Shown here piece after piece: positions 1 to 8,510 of a stretch of DNA of 64,000 nucleotides. Below the pieces are notes generated by a model. That model was given only the letters and a program-made list of their open reading frames with translations, did no database searches and was not told the DNA's origin. The DNA is from CAZWEZ01 sp964632795. GTDB taxonomy: Bacteria > Pseudomonadota > Alphaproteobacteria > Rhodospirillales > 2-02-FULL-58-16. A program made the position numbers and the translations under genes. The stretch lies in contig CAZWEZ010000004.1 of assembly GCA_964632795.1 (NCBI GenBank), positions 1 through 64,000 on the forward strand, written 5' to 3'. Each line of letters opens with the position of its first letter. Positions within the stretch are counted from its first letter, which is position 1.

Positions 1-78
1 TGGGGTGGCTGAGGGGAATTGAACCCCCGACCCCTAGATCCACAATCTAGTGCTCTAACCAACTGAGCTACAGCCACC
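1..78 (-). tRNA. tRNA-His (anticodon GTG)
   Basis: Read on the minus strand this is a complete cloverleaf. The acceptor stem is GTGGCTG/CAGCCAC, the D arm contains AGCTCAG, the anticodon stem is CTAGA/TCTAG around a loop carrying GTG, and the T arm contains GGTTCAATTCC. An extra 5' G opposite C73 is the G-1 identity element of tRNA-His, and the terminal CCA is encoded. It is the first feature of the window, so anything further downstream of it is not visible. Confidence 0.97.
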
Positions 79-91
79 ACAAGGGGGCATC

Positions 92-120
92 TGTGTAGAC
101 CCCTGGCCGGGGTCCGTCAA
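92..120 (-). promoter_or_regulatory. Probable sigma-70 promoter of tRNA-His
   Basis: On the minus strand TTGACG (115-120) is followed after 17 bases by TACACA (92-97), about 14 bases before the tRNA 5' end. Position and spacing fit a tRNA promoter, although the -10 hexamer is a weak match. Confidence 0.5.
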
Positions 121-153
121 GCGCCCCTAAACCCCCTCCCCGGCCCTCCTCGC

Positions 154-1314
154 TCAACCCGCGAAGTGGCGGCGCAGGCGGTCGGCGGCCTGATCCAGCA
201 GGGAGTCCTGCTTGCAGAAGCAGAAGCGGGCGTAGTGGTCGATGTCGCCCTCCTGGTAGAAGGCGCTGACCGGGACCGCCGTCACCCCGGCCTCGGTGGT
301 GATGTGGCGGCAGAACGCCACGTCGTCGCCCGCGAAGCCGACGGCGCGGATGTCGACGCTCAGGAAATAGGTGCCTTCGGTTCGCAGGACCTCGAAGCCG
401 GCCCCCGCCAGGCCCTCGGCCAGGCGGTCGCGCTTGCCGGCCATCGAGGCCGCCAGGCCCTCGAAGTAGGCGTCCTCCTTGGCCAGCCCGTAGGCGGCGG
501 CCTGCTGCAGGTTGGGCGGGGTGGTGAAGGTGACGAACTGGTGGGCCTTGGCGACCGGGGCCAGCAGCCTGGGCGAGGCGGTTATGTAACCCACCTTCCA
601 GCCGGTCATCGAGAACGTCTTGCCCGCCGAGCCGATGCGCAGGCACCTCTCGCGCATCCCCGGCAGGGTGACCAGGGGCACGTGGCGGCGGCCGTCGAAC
701 AGGATGTGCTCGTAGACCTCGTCGCACACCGCGAAGGCGTCGAAGGCCTCCAGCAGGCCGGCGATGTAGGCCAGATCGTCGTCCCCGAAGACCTTGGCTG
801 CCGGGTTGTGGGGGGTGTTGAGCAGGATCAGCTTGGTGCGCTCGGAGAACGCCGCCATCAACGCTTCACGCGGCAACGCCCAGTCGGGCGGTTCGATGCG
901 GACCAGCTTGGGCACCGCCCCGGCGCGGCGGATCATCGGCAGGTAGCAATCGTACAGGGGCTCGATCAGCACCACCTCGTCGCCCGGCTCGATCAGCCCC
1001 ATGAAGCAGTCGGCCAGGGCCTCGGTCGCCCCCGAGGTCACCATGACCTCGCGTTTCCAGTCCACCTCGAGGTCGTAGAAGCGCCGGTTGTGCTCGGCCA
1101 CCGCCTGCCTGAGTTCGGGGATCCCCATCATCGGCGGGTACTGGTTGGGGCCCGCCATCAGCGCCTCGGCGGCCCGGCGGCGGATGTCCTCGGGTCCGTC
1201 CTGGTCGGGGAACCCCTGGCCCAGGTTGATCGAGCCGTGCTCGATGGCGAGGCGCGACATCACCTCGAAGATGGTGGTGCCGTAGCCCGAGAGGATGGCG
1301 TTGGCGGGTTTCAT
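154..1314 (-). CDS. PLP-dependent class I/II aminotransferase, kynurenine/methionine aminotransferase-like
   Basis: A 386-residue fold-type I aminotransferase. Visible motifs are NLGQGFPDQDG near residues 30-40, SGATEAL (94-100), the cofactor-binding NTPHNPAAKVF (166-176), CDEVYEH with Asp198, and SAGKTFSMTGWK with the Schiff-base Lys232. The GQGFPD and NTPHNP signatures are those of the kynurenine-oxoglutarate / glutamine-phenylpyruvate / methionine aminotransferase group. The exact amino donor cannot be read from sequence. I start at ATG 1314; the open frame runs much further upstream but is antisense to the next gene there. It is divergent from the aminotransferase at 1393 with only 78 bases between the starts, so the two may share a control region. 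Cytoplasmic. Confidence 0.88.
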   Translation of the reverse strand: MKPANAILSGYGTTIFEVMSRLAIEHGSINLGQGFPDQDGPEDIRRRAAEALMAGPNQYPPMMGIPELRQAVAEHNRRFYDLEVDWKREVMVTSGATEALADCFMGLIEPGDEVVLIEPLYDCYLPMIRRAGAVPKLVRIEPPDWALPREALMAAFSERTKLILLNTPHNPAAKVFGDDDLAYIAGLLEAFDAFAVCDEVYEHILFDGRRHVPLVTLPGMRERCLRIGSAGKTFSMTGWKVGYITASPRLLAPVAKAHQFVTFTTPPNLQQAAAYGLAKEDAYFEGLAASMAGKRDRLAEGLAGAGFEVLRTEGTYFLSVDIRAVGFAGDDVAFCRHITTEAGVTAVPVSAFYQEGDIDHYARFCFCKQDSLLDQAADRLRRHFAG

Positions 1315-1392
1315 GGTTTCCCCCGTTGCTCTTCTCCCGGCGTATACCATAACCTGGAACTGGCTCAAAAAGATGATGCGGGGATCACGACC

Positions 1393-2556
1393 ATGGTGAA
1401 GACCGCCGAGTGCATGTCCAGGCTGGGAACCGAAACCGCCTTCGATGTCCTGGCCCGGGCCAAGGCGCTGGAAAGCCGGGGCCGCGACATCGTCAACCTG
1501 GGCATCGGCCAGCCCGACTTCCCGACCCCGGACAACATCGTCGAGGCGGCGATCAAGGCCCTGCGCGACGGCCACCACGGCTACACCCCGGCCGGGGGCA
1601 TCGTCGAGCTGCGCCAGGCGGTGGCCGCCGATATCGAGAAGCATCGAGGGGTCGCGGTCGACCCCGGAAACGTGCTGATCGTGCCCGGGGGCAAGGTGAC
1701 CATGTTCTTCGCCATCCTCATGTTCGGCGAGCCGGGAGCCGAGATCCTCTACCCCAACCCGGGGTTCCCGATCTACCAGTCGATGATCGAATTCACCGGC
1801 GCCAAGGCGGTGCCGATCCCGCTCCACGAGGAGACCGGGTTCTCGTTCAGCGCCGAGGAGGTGCTGGACAGGGTCGGCGCCGCTACTCGCCTGTTGATCC
1901 TCAACAGCCCGGCCAACCCCACCGGCGGCGTCGTCCCACGCGCTGAGTTCGAGCGCCTGGTCGAGGGCCTGGAGGCCTATCCCGATGTCGCCATCCTCAG
2001 CGACGAGATCTACAGCCGGATGTTGTACGACGGCCGCCAGCACGTCAGTCTGCTGGAGTACGAGGCCATCGCCGACCGTCTGATCATGCTCGACGGCTGG
2101 AGCAAGACTTACGCCATGACCGGCTGGCGGGTGGGCTACGCGGTGTGGCCGGCCTCGCTGATCGACGGGGCGACCCGGTTGGCCATCAACGACCACTCGT
2201 GCGTCAACGCCGTCGCCCAGTACGCCGCCATCGAGGCCCTCACCGGGCCCCAGGAGGCGCCGCGCCGCATGGTCGAGGCCTTCGGTCAACGGCGCGCCGT
2301 CATGGTCGAGGAACTCAACGCCATCCCCGGGTTCCGCTGCGCCGAACCGGGCGGCGCCTTCTACGTCTTCCCCAACATCACCGGCACCGGGCTGGACGCG
2401 CGAACCCTGCAGGACCGTCTGCTCGACGAGGCCGGGGTGGCGACCGTCGCCGGCACCAGCTTCGGAAGCCATGGCGAGGGCTTCCTGCGCTTCTCCTACG
2501 CCAACAGCATCGACAACATCCGCGAGGCCGCCCGGCGCATCCGCGACTGTCTTTAA
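1393..2556 (+). CDS. PLP-dependent class I/II aminotransferase, aspartate aminotransferase-like
   Basis: A 387-residue aminotransferase of the aspartate/alanine/aromatic class I group. Motifs: NLGIGQPDFPTP (35-46), PGGKVTMF (98-105), NSPANPTGG (171-179), SDEIYS (203-208) and WSKTYAMTGWRVG with Lys238 as the PLP lysine. It is not closely similar to its divergent neighbour at 154-1314, which carries NTPHNPAAK in place of NSPANPTGG, so the pair is not a recent duplication. ATG 1393 was chosen; a second in-frame ATG at 1414 is possible. Substrate unknown. A 215-base spacer separates it from glnB, so it is probably a separate transcript. Confidence 0.88.
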   Translation: MVKTAECMSRLGTETAFDVLARAKALESRGRDIVNLGIGQPDFPTPDNIVEAAIKALRDGHHGYTPAGGIVELRQAVAADIEKHRGVAVDPGNVLIVPGGKVTMFFAILMFGEPGAEILYPNPGFPIYQSMIEFTGAKAVPIPLHEETGFSFSAEEVLDRVGAATRLLILNSPANPTGGVVPRAEFERLVEGLEAYPDVAILSDEIYSRMLYDGRQHVSLLEYEAIADRLIMLDGWSKTYAMTGWRVGYAVWPASLIDGATRLAINDHSCVNAVAQYAAIEALTGPQEAPRRMVEAFGQRRAVMVEELNAIPGFRCAEPGGAFYVFPNITGTGLDARTLQDRLLDEAGVATVAGTSFGSHGEGFLRFSYANSIDNIREAARRIRDCL

Positions 2557-2771
2557 CCCTTCCCGGTGAGTTGTTTTTAGGCAGTCGCCTAAAATTTAAG
2601 CACCGTGTCGTCTTTCTTTCCTCACCCGGGTGACGGCGCGTCCAGGGTTTCCGCCGATTCTCCCGGTTTCAAAAAGACCCGGAGTTTGGCACGGGAGATG
2701 CTATGTATTGTTCGGAATGCCGGGGAAGGCAACCGGACTATACGTCCTGAGGCAGATTACGGAACATCCTC

Positions 2772-3110
2772 ATGAAGAAAATCGAAGCCATCATCAAGCC
2801 CTTCAAGCTCGACGAGGTCAAGGAAGCCCTGCAAGAGATCGGCCTCCAGGGAATCACCGTCCTCGAGGCCAAGGGCTTCGGCCGTCAGAAGGGCCACACC
2901 GAACTGTACCGCGGCGCCGAATACGTGGTCGATTTCCTGCCCAAGGTGAAGATCGAACTGGTGCTGGACGACCAGTTGGTCGAGCGGGCCATCGAGGCCA
3001 TCCAGCAGGCCGCCCATACCGGCAAGATCGGCGACGGCAAGATCTTCGTCACCCCGGTCGAGGAGGTCGTGCGGGTGCGCACCGGCGAACGCGGCAGCGA
3101 GGCCATCTAG
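2772..3110 (+). CDS. glnB: Nitrogen regulatory protein P-II
   Basis: A 112-residue P-II signal protein of standard length. It starts MKKIEAIIKPFKLDEVKEAL, carries the T-loop GAEYVVDFLP with the uridylylation Tyr51, and the nucleotide-binding B-loop TGKIGDGKIF. P-II proteins sense ATP/ADP and 2-oxoglutarate and control glutamine synthetase adenylylation and the Ntr system. It lies directly upstream of glnA on the same strand, the usual alphaproteobacterial order, but here a 270-bp palindromic element fills the spacer. Its TAG stop (3108-3110) lies inside the first bases of that element; the protein C-terminus RTGERGSEAI is nevertheless full length. The choice between glnB and glnK rests on the glnA linkage. 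Confidence 0.95.
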   Translation: MKKIEAIIKPFKLDEVKEALQEIGLQGITVLEAKGFGRQKGHTELYRGAEYVVDFLPKVKIELVLDDQLVERAIEAIQQAAHTGKIGDGKIFVTPVEEVVRVRTGERGSEAI

Positions 3111-3376
3111 TGGATAAAATCTAACATATGGTACCCATACGATCCCATTCCCCGGCTTCTCGGCAGGAGGAGCCTCGCCGGCGATGCCGGAGCATCGTCA
3201 AGAGGCTTCGACGCCCCGAGAAGCCGGGGAATGGGACCCTCCGGGCGGCTTCCCGAGCTCACCGGATACGTTGCCCGATGCTTGTGATGCTACAGCATCA
3301 CGGCGCATCGAGCGCCTTTCCGGGTGAACTCGGGAAGCCGTCGTATGGGTACCATATGTTAGATTCTATCCACTAG
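3107..3376. repeat. Nested palindromic element (MITE-like) between glnB and glnA
   Basis: A 270-bp block bounded by CTAGTGGATA (3107) and TATCCACTAG (ending 3376). The outer arms 3109-3143 and 3341-3375 are inverted repeats with 34 of 35 positions matching; they contain AATCTAACATATGGTACCC and its complement. Inside are two further hairpins: 3143-3236 (TCCCATTCCCCGGCTTCTCGG against its complement) and about 3245-3343 (CGGCTTCCCGAGCTCACC against GGTGAACTCGGGAAGCCG, with GTGATGC-TACA-GCATCAC at its tip). The whole can fold as a three-way, cloverleaf-like structure. CTAG at both ends could be a target duplication. There is no coding capacity. It is either a non-autonomous mobile element or a structured part of the glnB-glnA transcript. 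Confidence 0.85.
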
Positions 3377-3425
3377 TATTGTTATTTAGTCCGCCCGTTC
3401 GGACAAGCGACAAGGGAACCCTGAC

Positions 3426-4850
3426 ATGTCATTGAACTGCACGACGCCCGAAGACGTCCTCAAGGCGATCAAGGACGACGACGTCCATTTCCTCGACCTG
3501 CGTTTCACCGATCCCCGCGGCAAGTGGCAGCATCTGGCGGTGTGCAGCGACACCGTGGATGAGGCCGCCTTCGAGGACGGCATCATGTTCGACGGCTCTT
3601 CCATCGTCGGCTGGAAGGCGATCAACGAATCCGACATGGCGCTTATTCCCGACCCCTCCTCGGCGGTGATGGACCCGTTCGCGGCCCAGTCCTCGATGAT
3701 CGTCTTTTGCGACGTTCTCGAGCCCTCCACCGGCCAGCCGTATCAGCGCGATCCGCGCTCGGTGGCCAGGAAGGCGGAGGCCTACCTGGGCAACACGGGC
3801 ATCGGCGATACCGCCTACTTCGGCCCCGAAGCCGAGTTCTTCATCTTCGACGACGTCCGTTTCGACGTTACCATGAACCGTTGCTTCTACGAGTTCGAGT
3901 CCGAGGAAGGCCCCTACGTCAGCGGCAAGATCTTCCCCGAGAAGGGCAACGTCGGCCACCGCCCGCCGGTCAAGGGGGGCTACTTCCCGGTGCCCCCGGT
4001 CGACGCCATGCCCGACCTGCGCGCCGAGATGGTCACGGTGATGAAGGAGATGGGCCTGAAGATGGAGAAGCACCACCACGAGGTGGCCCCCAGCCAGCAC
4101 GAGCTGGGCCTCGCCTTCGACACCCTGTTGCGGGTCGCCGACCAGATGCAGATCTACAAGTACTGCGTCCACATGGTCGCCCACACCTATGGCAAGACGG
4201 CCACCTTCATGCCCAAGCCGGTGGTCGGGGACAACGGTTCGGGCATGCACTGCCATCAGTCCATCTGGAAGGACGGCAAGCCGGTCTTCGCCGGCTCGGG
4301 GTATGCCGACCTGTCCGATGCGGCGTTGTACTACATCGGCGGCATCATCAAGCACGCCAAGGCGCTGAACGCCTTCTCCAACCCCTCCACCAACAGCTAC
4401 AAGCGCCTGATTCCGGGTTTCGAGGCGCCGGTCCTGCTGGCCTATTCGGCGCGCAACCGCTCGGCGGCGTGCCGCATCCCGTTCTCGACCAGCCCCAAGG
4501 CCAAGCGCGTCGAGGTCCGCTTCCCGGACCCCACCGCGAACCCGTACCTGGCCTTCGCGTCGATGCTGATGGCCGGACTGGACGGCATCCAGAACAAGAC
4601 CCACCCCGGCGACGCCATCGACAAGAACCTCTACGACCTGCCACCGGAGGAGTTGAAGGACGTGCCGACGGTCTGCGGTTCGCTTCGCCAGGCGTTGGAA
4701 GAGCTGGACGCCGACCGCGGCTTCCTCAAGAAGGGCGACGTCTTCACCGACGACCTCATCGACGGCTACATGGAACTCAAGTGGGAGGAGGTCTACAACT
4801 TCGAGCACACCCCGCACCCGGTCGAGTGGCAGATGTATTACTCGTCGTGA
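3426..4850 (+). CDS. glnA: Glutamine synthetase, type I
   Basis: A 474-residue GSI subunit (family about 470). It shows the N-terminal beta-grasp domain with FDGSSIVGWKAI, the metal and glutamate site FGPEAEFFIFD, the ATP/latch region KPVVGDNGSGMHCHQS, and RNRSAACRIP. Near the C-terminus NLYDLPPEE holds the adenylylation tyrosine (about Tyr403), so activity control by GlnE with P-II is expected. It makes glutamine from glutamate, ammonia and ATP in the cytoplasm. It is downstream of glnB; the palindromic element in the spacer could affect readthrough from the glnB promoter, leaving only about 49 bases (3377-3425) for a private promoter. Confidence 0.97.
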   Translation: MSLNCTTPEDVLKAIKDDDVHFLDLRFTDPRGKWQHLAVCSDTVDEAAFEDGIMFDGSSIVGWKAINESDMALIPDPSSAVMDPFAAQSSMIVFCDVLEPSTGQPYQRDPRSVARKAEAYLGNTGIGDTAYFGPEAEFFIFDDVRFDVTMNRCFYEFESEEGPYVSGKIFPEKGNVGHRPPVKGGYFPVPPVDAMPDLRAEMVTVMKEMGLKMEKHHHEVAPSQHELGLAFDTLLRVADQMQIYKYCVHMVAHTYGKTATFMPKPVVGDNGSGMHCHQSIWKDGKPVFAGSGYADLSDAALYYIGGIIKHAKALNAFSNPSTNSYKRLIPGFEAPVLLAYSARNRSAACRIPFSTSPKAKRVEVRFPDPTANPYLAFASMLMAGLDGIQNKTHPGDAIDKNLYDLPPEELKDVPTVCGSLRQALEELDADRGFLKKGDVFTDDLIDGYMELKWEEVYNFEHTPHPVEWQMYYSS

Positions 4851-5130
4851 GGCCGTAAAGCTGGGCTGGGCTCGGATCGCGTCGCCATCCTTCCGCGAAG
4901 GAACTCGAAGCGACTTAGGCCGGTGTGCAGGCCAGCGTCAGAACGGCAGCGAGCAGGCGGATCGGGCAATCAGGAATGAGCGCATCCGCGGATCCTCCGG
5001 TTCGACGGTCGATCTTCACAAGACGGCGGTTCGAAAGCAACGGCATTCCCCGTATTCACGATTTATTGACGAACCTTCGCTACGCTTTCCGCCAACTGGG
5101 GAATCTTCCCTGCGACGGAGAGCGTTTCGG
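4851..5130. other. Intergenic spacer downstream of glnA
   Basis: About 280 bases without a convincing gene. A short hairpin CCTTC-CGC-GAAGG lies near 4889-4901 but lacks a T tract, so I do not call it a terminator. Nothing else recognised. Confidence 0.5.
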
Positions 5131-5448
5131 ATGGCAGAGATTCTTGGCATTACCGCCTTTCTATTGGCCTTGACGGGAATCATCGTCGGCAGCGAGGCGC
5201 TGCGCAGAATCGGCCGCCAGAACCAGTCGTACCTGAACACCCAGGCCATCGAGTTCCAGGCCGCCATATTGGAGAACGACCGGCGTCTGGACCTGTTGGA
5301 GAAGGAAATCCGGGCCGCCGAAAAGGTCCGGGCCAAGAGCGCGGCCCCGGCTCCGGAAAAGGCGGCCGCGGCCGCCGATCCGAAGCAACGGGAACGGGAC
5401 CGTTTCGTTCCCTCCCAATACCGCGCCAGCCGGCGCGACGCCGCCTGA
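5131..5448 (+). CDS. Small membrane-anchored coiled-coil protein, unknown function
   Basis: A 105-residue protein of unknown function. Residues 1-22 (MAEILGITAFLLALTGIIVGSE) form one hydrophobic segment, followed by a charged helical stretch of roughly residues 23-70 rich in Arg, Glu and Leu that could form a coiled coil. The tail (71-105) is Ala/Pro/Lys rich and probably disordered. The likely topology is an inner-membrane anchor with a cytoplasmic tail. A GGAGAG-like ribosome site lies just upstream of ATG 5131. No homologous family comes to mind. It stands alone between glnA and a convergent gene remnant. Confidence 0.6.
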   Translation: MAEILGITAFLLALTGIIVGSEALRRIGRQNQSYLNTQAIEFQAAILENDRRLDLLEKEIRAAEKVRAKSAAPAPEKAAAAADPKQRERDRFVPSQYRASRRDAA

Positions 5449-5566
5449 ACGTTTGAACTCCACCGGCGGTGGGTTGGACATTCACCTTCACCACCTCGAC
5501 CTCGCCGGCCGCCGTCGGTCCGATGGCAAGGGCGAGACAAACTAACACCACCGCCAATCCCCGCAT
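5449..5566 (-). pseudogene. Truncated 5' end of a secreted-protein gene
   Basis: On the minus strand a strong GGAGGAAG ribosome site precedes ATG 5566 and a clean signal peptide, MRGLAVVLVCLALAIGPTAA, then GEVEVVKVNVQPTAGGVQTF. The reading frame then continues only as antisense of the small gene at 5131-5448, with Arg/Pro-rich composition typical of a shadow frame. The signal peptide plus an EVVKV...GGV start resembles, from memory, a family of roughly 120-residue secreted alphaproteobacterial proteins. I therefore read this as the surviving N-terminal part of a gene cut off at its 3' end. A genuine short secreted peptide is the alternative. Confidence 0.4.
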
Positions 5567-5785
5567 GACGCTTCCTCCATTCGCCATTGCGAGCCTATGC
5601 CCGATCGTCGGTATTCGGAACCGTGGAAAATTTTCTTGTTGCTAAGTTGTTCTGTATATGTTTTCAATAAGTTTCACGGCTGTGATCGGGAGCCCGTCCT
5701 TGCGCTGCATGATTGGATCACGCCGGCGGCATGGACGGGCTCTCCTTTTTCCCGGCGATCCGGCCTTTCGCAAAGGAGGGCGCGC

Positions 5786-5869
5786 ATGTCTCCAACCCAC
5801 GTCCTGAAGGAATTCGCGGCCCTCGGCGCCCTGTTCGGGGCCGCATACGTGTGGCTTGTGATCGGTTGA
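5786..5869 (+). CDS. Possible 27-residue single-pass membrane peptide
   Basis: ATG 5786 is preceded by an almost ideal ribosome site (AAAGGAGG, 5772-5779). The frame encodes MSPTHVLKEFAALGALFGAA followed by YVWLVIG and TGA: a short polar start and one hydrophobic helix. Small alphaproteobacterial membrane peptides of this kind are often missed. It overlaps no better gene and is followed after 29 bases by the convergent thioesterase gene. Function unknown; the support is the ribosome site and the hydrophobic helix only. Confidence 0.4.
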   Translation: MSPTHVLKEFAALGALFGAAYVWLVIG

Positions 5870-5898
5870 TGGAACGATCTCCGGGCCGCGGGGGCCGG

Positions 5899-6294
5899 CT
5901 ATTGCGGCGGCGGGACCGGTCGTTTGGCGCCCGTCTCGGCGATGGCCACGTAGGTGAATATTCCCTCGGTGACCTTGACCCGTTCCCTGGCCTTGCTGCG
6001 GCGCAGGACCCAGGCCTCGACACGGACCGTGATCGAGGTTTTCCCGACCCGCGTGATGTCGGCGTAGCAGCACAGCACGTCGCCGACCCGGACCGGGCGG
6101 TGGAAGGACATCGCCTCCACCGCCACGGTGGCCACCCTGCCCTCGGCCCTGGCTCCGGCGGTGACGCCCCCGGCGATGTCCATCTGGGCCATCAGCCAGC
6201 CGCCGAAGATATCTCCGTTGGGATTGGTGTCCTTGGGCATGGCCTGGGTGCGGATGGCCAATTCGCCCCTCGGTTCCGGTGAAACTTCGGTCAT
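5899..6294 (-). CDS. yciA: Acyl-CoA thioesterase, YciA-type hotdog protein
   Basis: A 131-residue single hotdog-fold protein. The signature AMPKDTNPNGDIFGGWLMAQMD (residues 18-39) contains the catalytic Asn/Asp pair of the YciA/BFIT acyl-CoA thioesterases, followed by the helix AGGVTAGARAEG and the strand VAVEAMSFHRPVRVGD. It hydrolyses a broad range of acyl-CoAs to free CoA and fatty acid in the cytoplasm. I start at ATG 6294 because GGAGATATC directly precedes it. It is divergent from parE with about 90 bases between starts. Confidence 0.9.
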   Translation of the reverse strand: MTEVSPEPRGELAIRTQAMPKDTNPNGDIFGGWLMAQMDIAGGVTAGARAEGRVATVAVEAMSFHRPVRVGDVLCCYADITRVGKTSITVRVEAWVLRRSKARERVKVTEGIFTYVAIAETGAKRPVPPPQ

Positions 6295-6383
6295 GATATC
6301 TCCCACTCCGGACACAATATCTTGTCGGTTTGCCCTTCTCTTATACTGTATCATGCTTGCCAAGGGCTGGAAGGGTTTTTAGG

Positions 6384-8417
6384 ATGCGGCCCATGGTCGA
6401 TCTCTTCGAACACGCCGAAACCAGTGGCAGGAAGGCCAAGGCGGCGCCTGGGGCCAAGTCCGGGGACTACTCGGCCAAGGACATCGAGGTCCTCGAGGGG
6501 CTGGAACCGGTCCGTCGGCGCCCCGCCATGTTCATCGGCGGGACCGACGAACACTCCCTGCATCATCTGGTGGCCGAGGTCCTGGACAACGCCATGGACG
6601 AGGCGGTGGCCGGCCACGCCACCCGGATCGAACTCGAACTGGCGGCCGATCACACGGTCACCGTCACCGACAACGGGCGCGGCATCCCCATCGACCCCCA
6701 CCCCAAGTTCAAGAACAAGTCGGCGCTGGAGATCATCCTCACCACGCTCCATTCCGGGGGCAAGTTCGGGGACAAGGTCTACCAGACCTCGGGCGGACTG
6801 CACGGGGTCGGGCTGTCGGCGGTCAACGCGCTGTCGGACAGGCTCCTGGTCGAGGTCGCCCGCGACCGCCAGCTGTGGTCCCAGTCCTATTGCCGCGGCA
6901 AACCCCAGGGACCGTTGAAGAACCTGGGCGCGGTGCACAATCGCCGGGGCACCACCGTGACCTTCCACGCCGACCCGCGCATCTTCGATTCGCGGGTCCG
7001 GTTCCAACCCGCCGTGCTCTACCGCATGGCCCGTTCCAAGGCCTATCTGTTCCGCGGCGTCGAGATCCGGTGGTCCTGCGATGACGCCCTGATCAAGGGC
7101 AAGGACCCGACGCCGACCAGCGACACCCTGCATTTCCCGGGCGGCCTCAACGACTTCCTGAGCTTGATGCTGGAGGATCGCAAGACCCTGACCCCGACCC
7201 CCTTCACCGGCCAGGCCAAGTTGAACGCTGACTCGGGCAAGGCGGAGTGGGCGATCGCCTGGCCGGCCGACGGCGAGGCCTTCTTCAACTCCTACTGCAA
7301 CACCGTGCCGACCCCCCAGGGCGGGACCCACGAGGCCGGCCTGCGCGCCGCCCTGACCAAGGGATTGAAGGCCTACGCCGAATTGCTGGGCAACAACAGA
7401 CAGGCGGCCAAGATCGCCGCCGACGACGTGGTCGGGGGCGCCTGCATGATGCTCTCGGTGTTCATCCAGGACCCCCAGTTCCAGGGCCAGACCAAGGAGA
7501 AGCTGGCCACCGCGGAAGCCAGCCGGCTGGTCGAGACCTGCGTTCGGGACCACTTCGACCACTGGCTGTCCGGCGATTCGGAAACCGCCAAGGCGTTGTT
7601 GACGCACATCCTCGAGCGCGCCGAGGACCGCCGGCAACGCCGCCAGGCCAGGGAAACCAAACGGGCCTCGGCGACCCGCCGGCTGCGCCTGCCCGGGAAG
7701 CTGACCGACTGTTCCCGGAACACCTCCCAAGGGACCGAACTGTTCCTGGTCGAGGGCGATTCCGCCGGCGGTTCGGCCAAGCAGGCCCGCGACCGCGAGA
7801 CCCAGGCCGTGTTGCCCCTGCGCGGCAAGATTCTCAACGTGGCCAGCGCCACGGCCGACAAGCTCCACGCCAACCAGGAACTCCACGACATCATCGAGGC
7901 CCTGGGCTGCGGGAGCGGCGAAAAATACGACGAGGACTCGTTGCGTTACGAACGGGTCATCATCATGACCGACGCCGACGTTGACGGCGCCCATATCGCT
8001 TCGCTGTTGATGACGTTTTTCTTTAAGGTAATACCGCAACTTATTGAAAACGGCCACCTTTTCATTGCCATGCCGCCGCTGTACCGGATCAATCAGGGGG
8101 CCGTGACCGCCTTCGCGCGCGACGATGCCCACAAGGATAAGCTCCTCGAAAGCCAGTTCACCGCCAGGGGCAAGATCGAGATCAGCCGCTTCAAGGGCCT
8201 GGGCGAGATGCCCTCGGCGCAGCTCAAGGAGACCACCATGTCTCCGGCCAGGCGCAACCTGCTCAGGGTCACCGTCCCCCATGGCCATAACGCCGAGGAC
8301 GTCGCCGAGGCCCGGGACACCGCCAGGCTGGTCGACAGCCTGATGGGCCGCAAGCCCGAGCTCCGCCTCGCCTACATCCAGGAACACGCCCGCTTCGTGG
8401 AGGACATCGACGTCTGA
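6384..8417 (+). CDS. parE: DNA topoisomerase IV subunit B
   Basis: A 677-residue GHKL-type topoisomerase subunit. Motifs in order: EVLEGLEPVRRRPAMFIGG, the ATP-binding EVLDNAMDEAVAG and TDNGRGIPID, GGKFGDKVYQTSGGLHGVG, then the TOPRIM part ELFLVEGDSAGGSAKQARDR, PLRGKILNV and the metal site MTDADVDGAH. The length, and the absence of the long TOPRIM insertion of many GyrB proteins, point to ParE; a GyrA but no ParC or GyrB is in this window. It acts with ParC to decatenate chromosomes. ATG 6384 was chosen; ATG 6393 is an alternative. Confidence 0.92.
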   Translation: MRPMVDLFEHAETSGRKAKAAPGAKSGDYSAKDIEVLEGLEPVRRRPAMFIGGTDEHSLHHLVAEVLDNAMDEAVAGHATRIELELAADHTVTVTDNGRGIPIDPHPKFKNKSALEIILTTLHSGGKFGDKVYQTSGGLHGVGLSAVNALSDRLLVEVARDRQLWSQSYCRGKPQGPLKNLGAVHNRRGTTVTFHADPRIFDSRVRFQPAVLYRMARSKAYLFRGVEIRWSCDDALIKGKDPTPTSDTLHFPGGLNDFLSLMLEDRKTLTPTPFTGQAKLNADSGKAEWAIAWPADGEAFFNSYCNTVPTPQGGTHEAGLRAALTKGLKAYAELLGNNRQAAKIAADDVVGGACMMLSVFIQDPQFQGQTKEKLATAEASRLVETCVRDHFDHWLSGDSETAKALLTHILERAEDRRQRRQARETKRASATRRLRLPGKLTDCSRNTSQGTELFLVEGDSAGGSAKQARDRETQAVLPLRGKILNVASATADKLHANQELHDIIEALGCGSGEKYDEDSLRYERVIIMTDADVDGAHIASLLMTFFFKVIPQLIENGHLFIAMPPLYRINQGAVTAFARDDAHKDKLLESQFTARGKIEISRFKGLGEMPSAQLKETTMSPARRNLLRVTVPHGHNAEDVAEARDTARLVDSLMGRKPELRLAYIQEHARFVEDIDV

Positions 8418-8510
8418 GCCGTCCCTACGGCCTTGTGATGGCGGGCGGAGGGATTATATAGATTCCAATGGTTCTCTCCACCGCCGCACGCTAGATTCGA
8501 GGGGGCCTCG

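Noticed and set aside
3429..4817. Long minus-strand frame opposite glnA
   Set aside because: Shadow frame; the glnA motifs on the plus strand account for the region.
4889..4901. Short hairpin CCTTC-CGC-GAAGG after glnA as a terminator
   Set aside because: Stem of five pairs with no T tract.
6351..8387. Long minus-strand frame opposite parE
   Set aside because: Shadow frame rich in Gly/Val/Asp with no motif or ribosome site.
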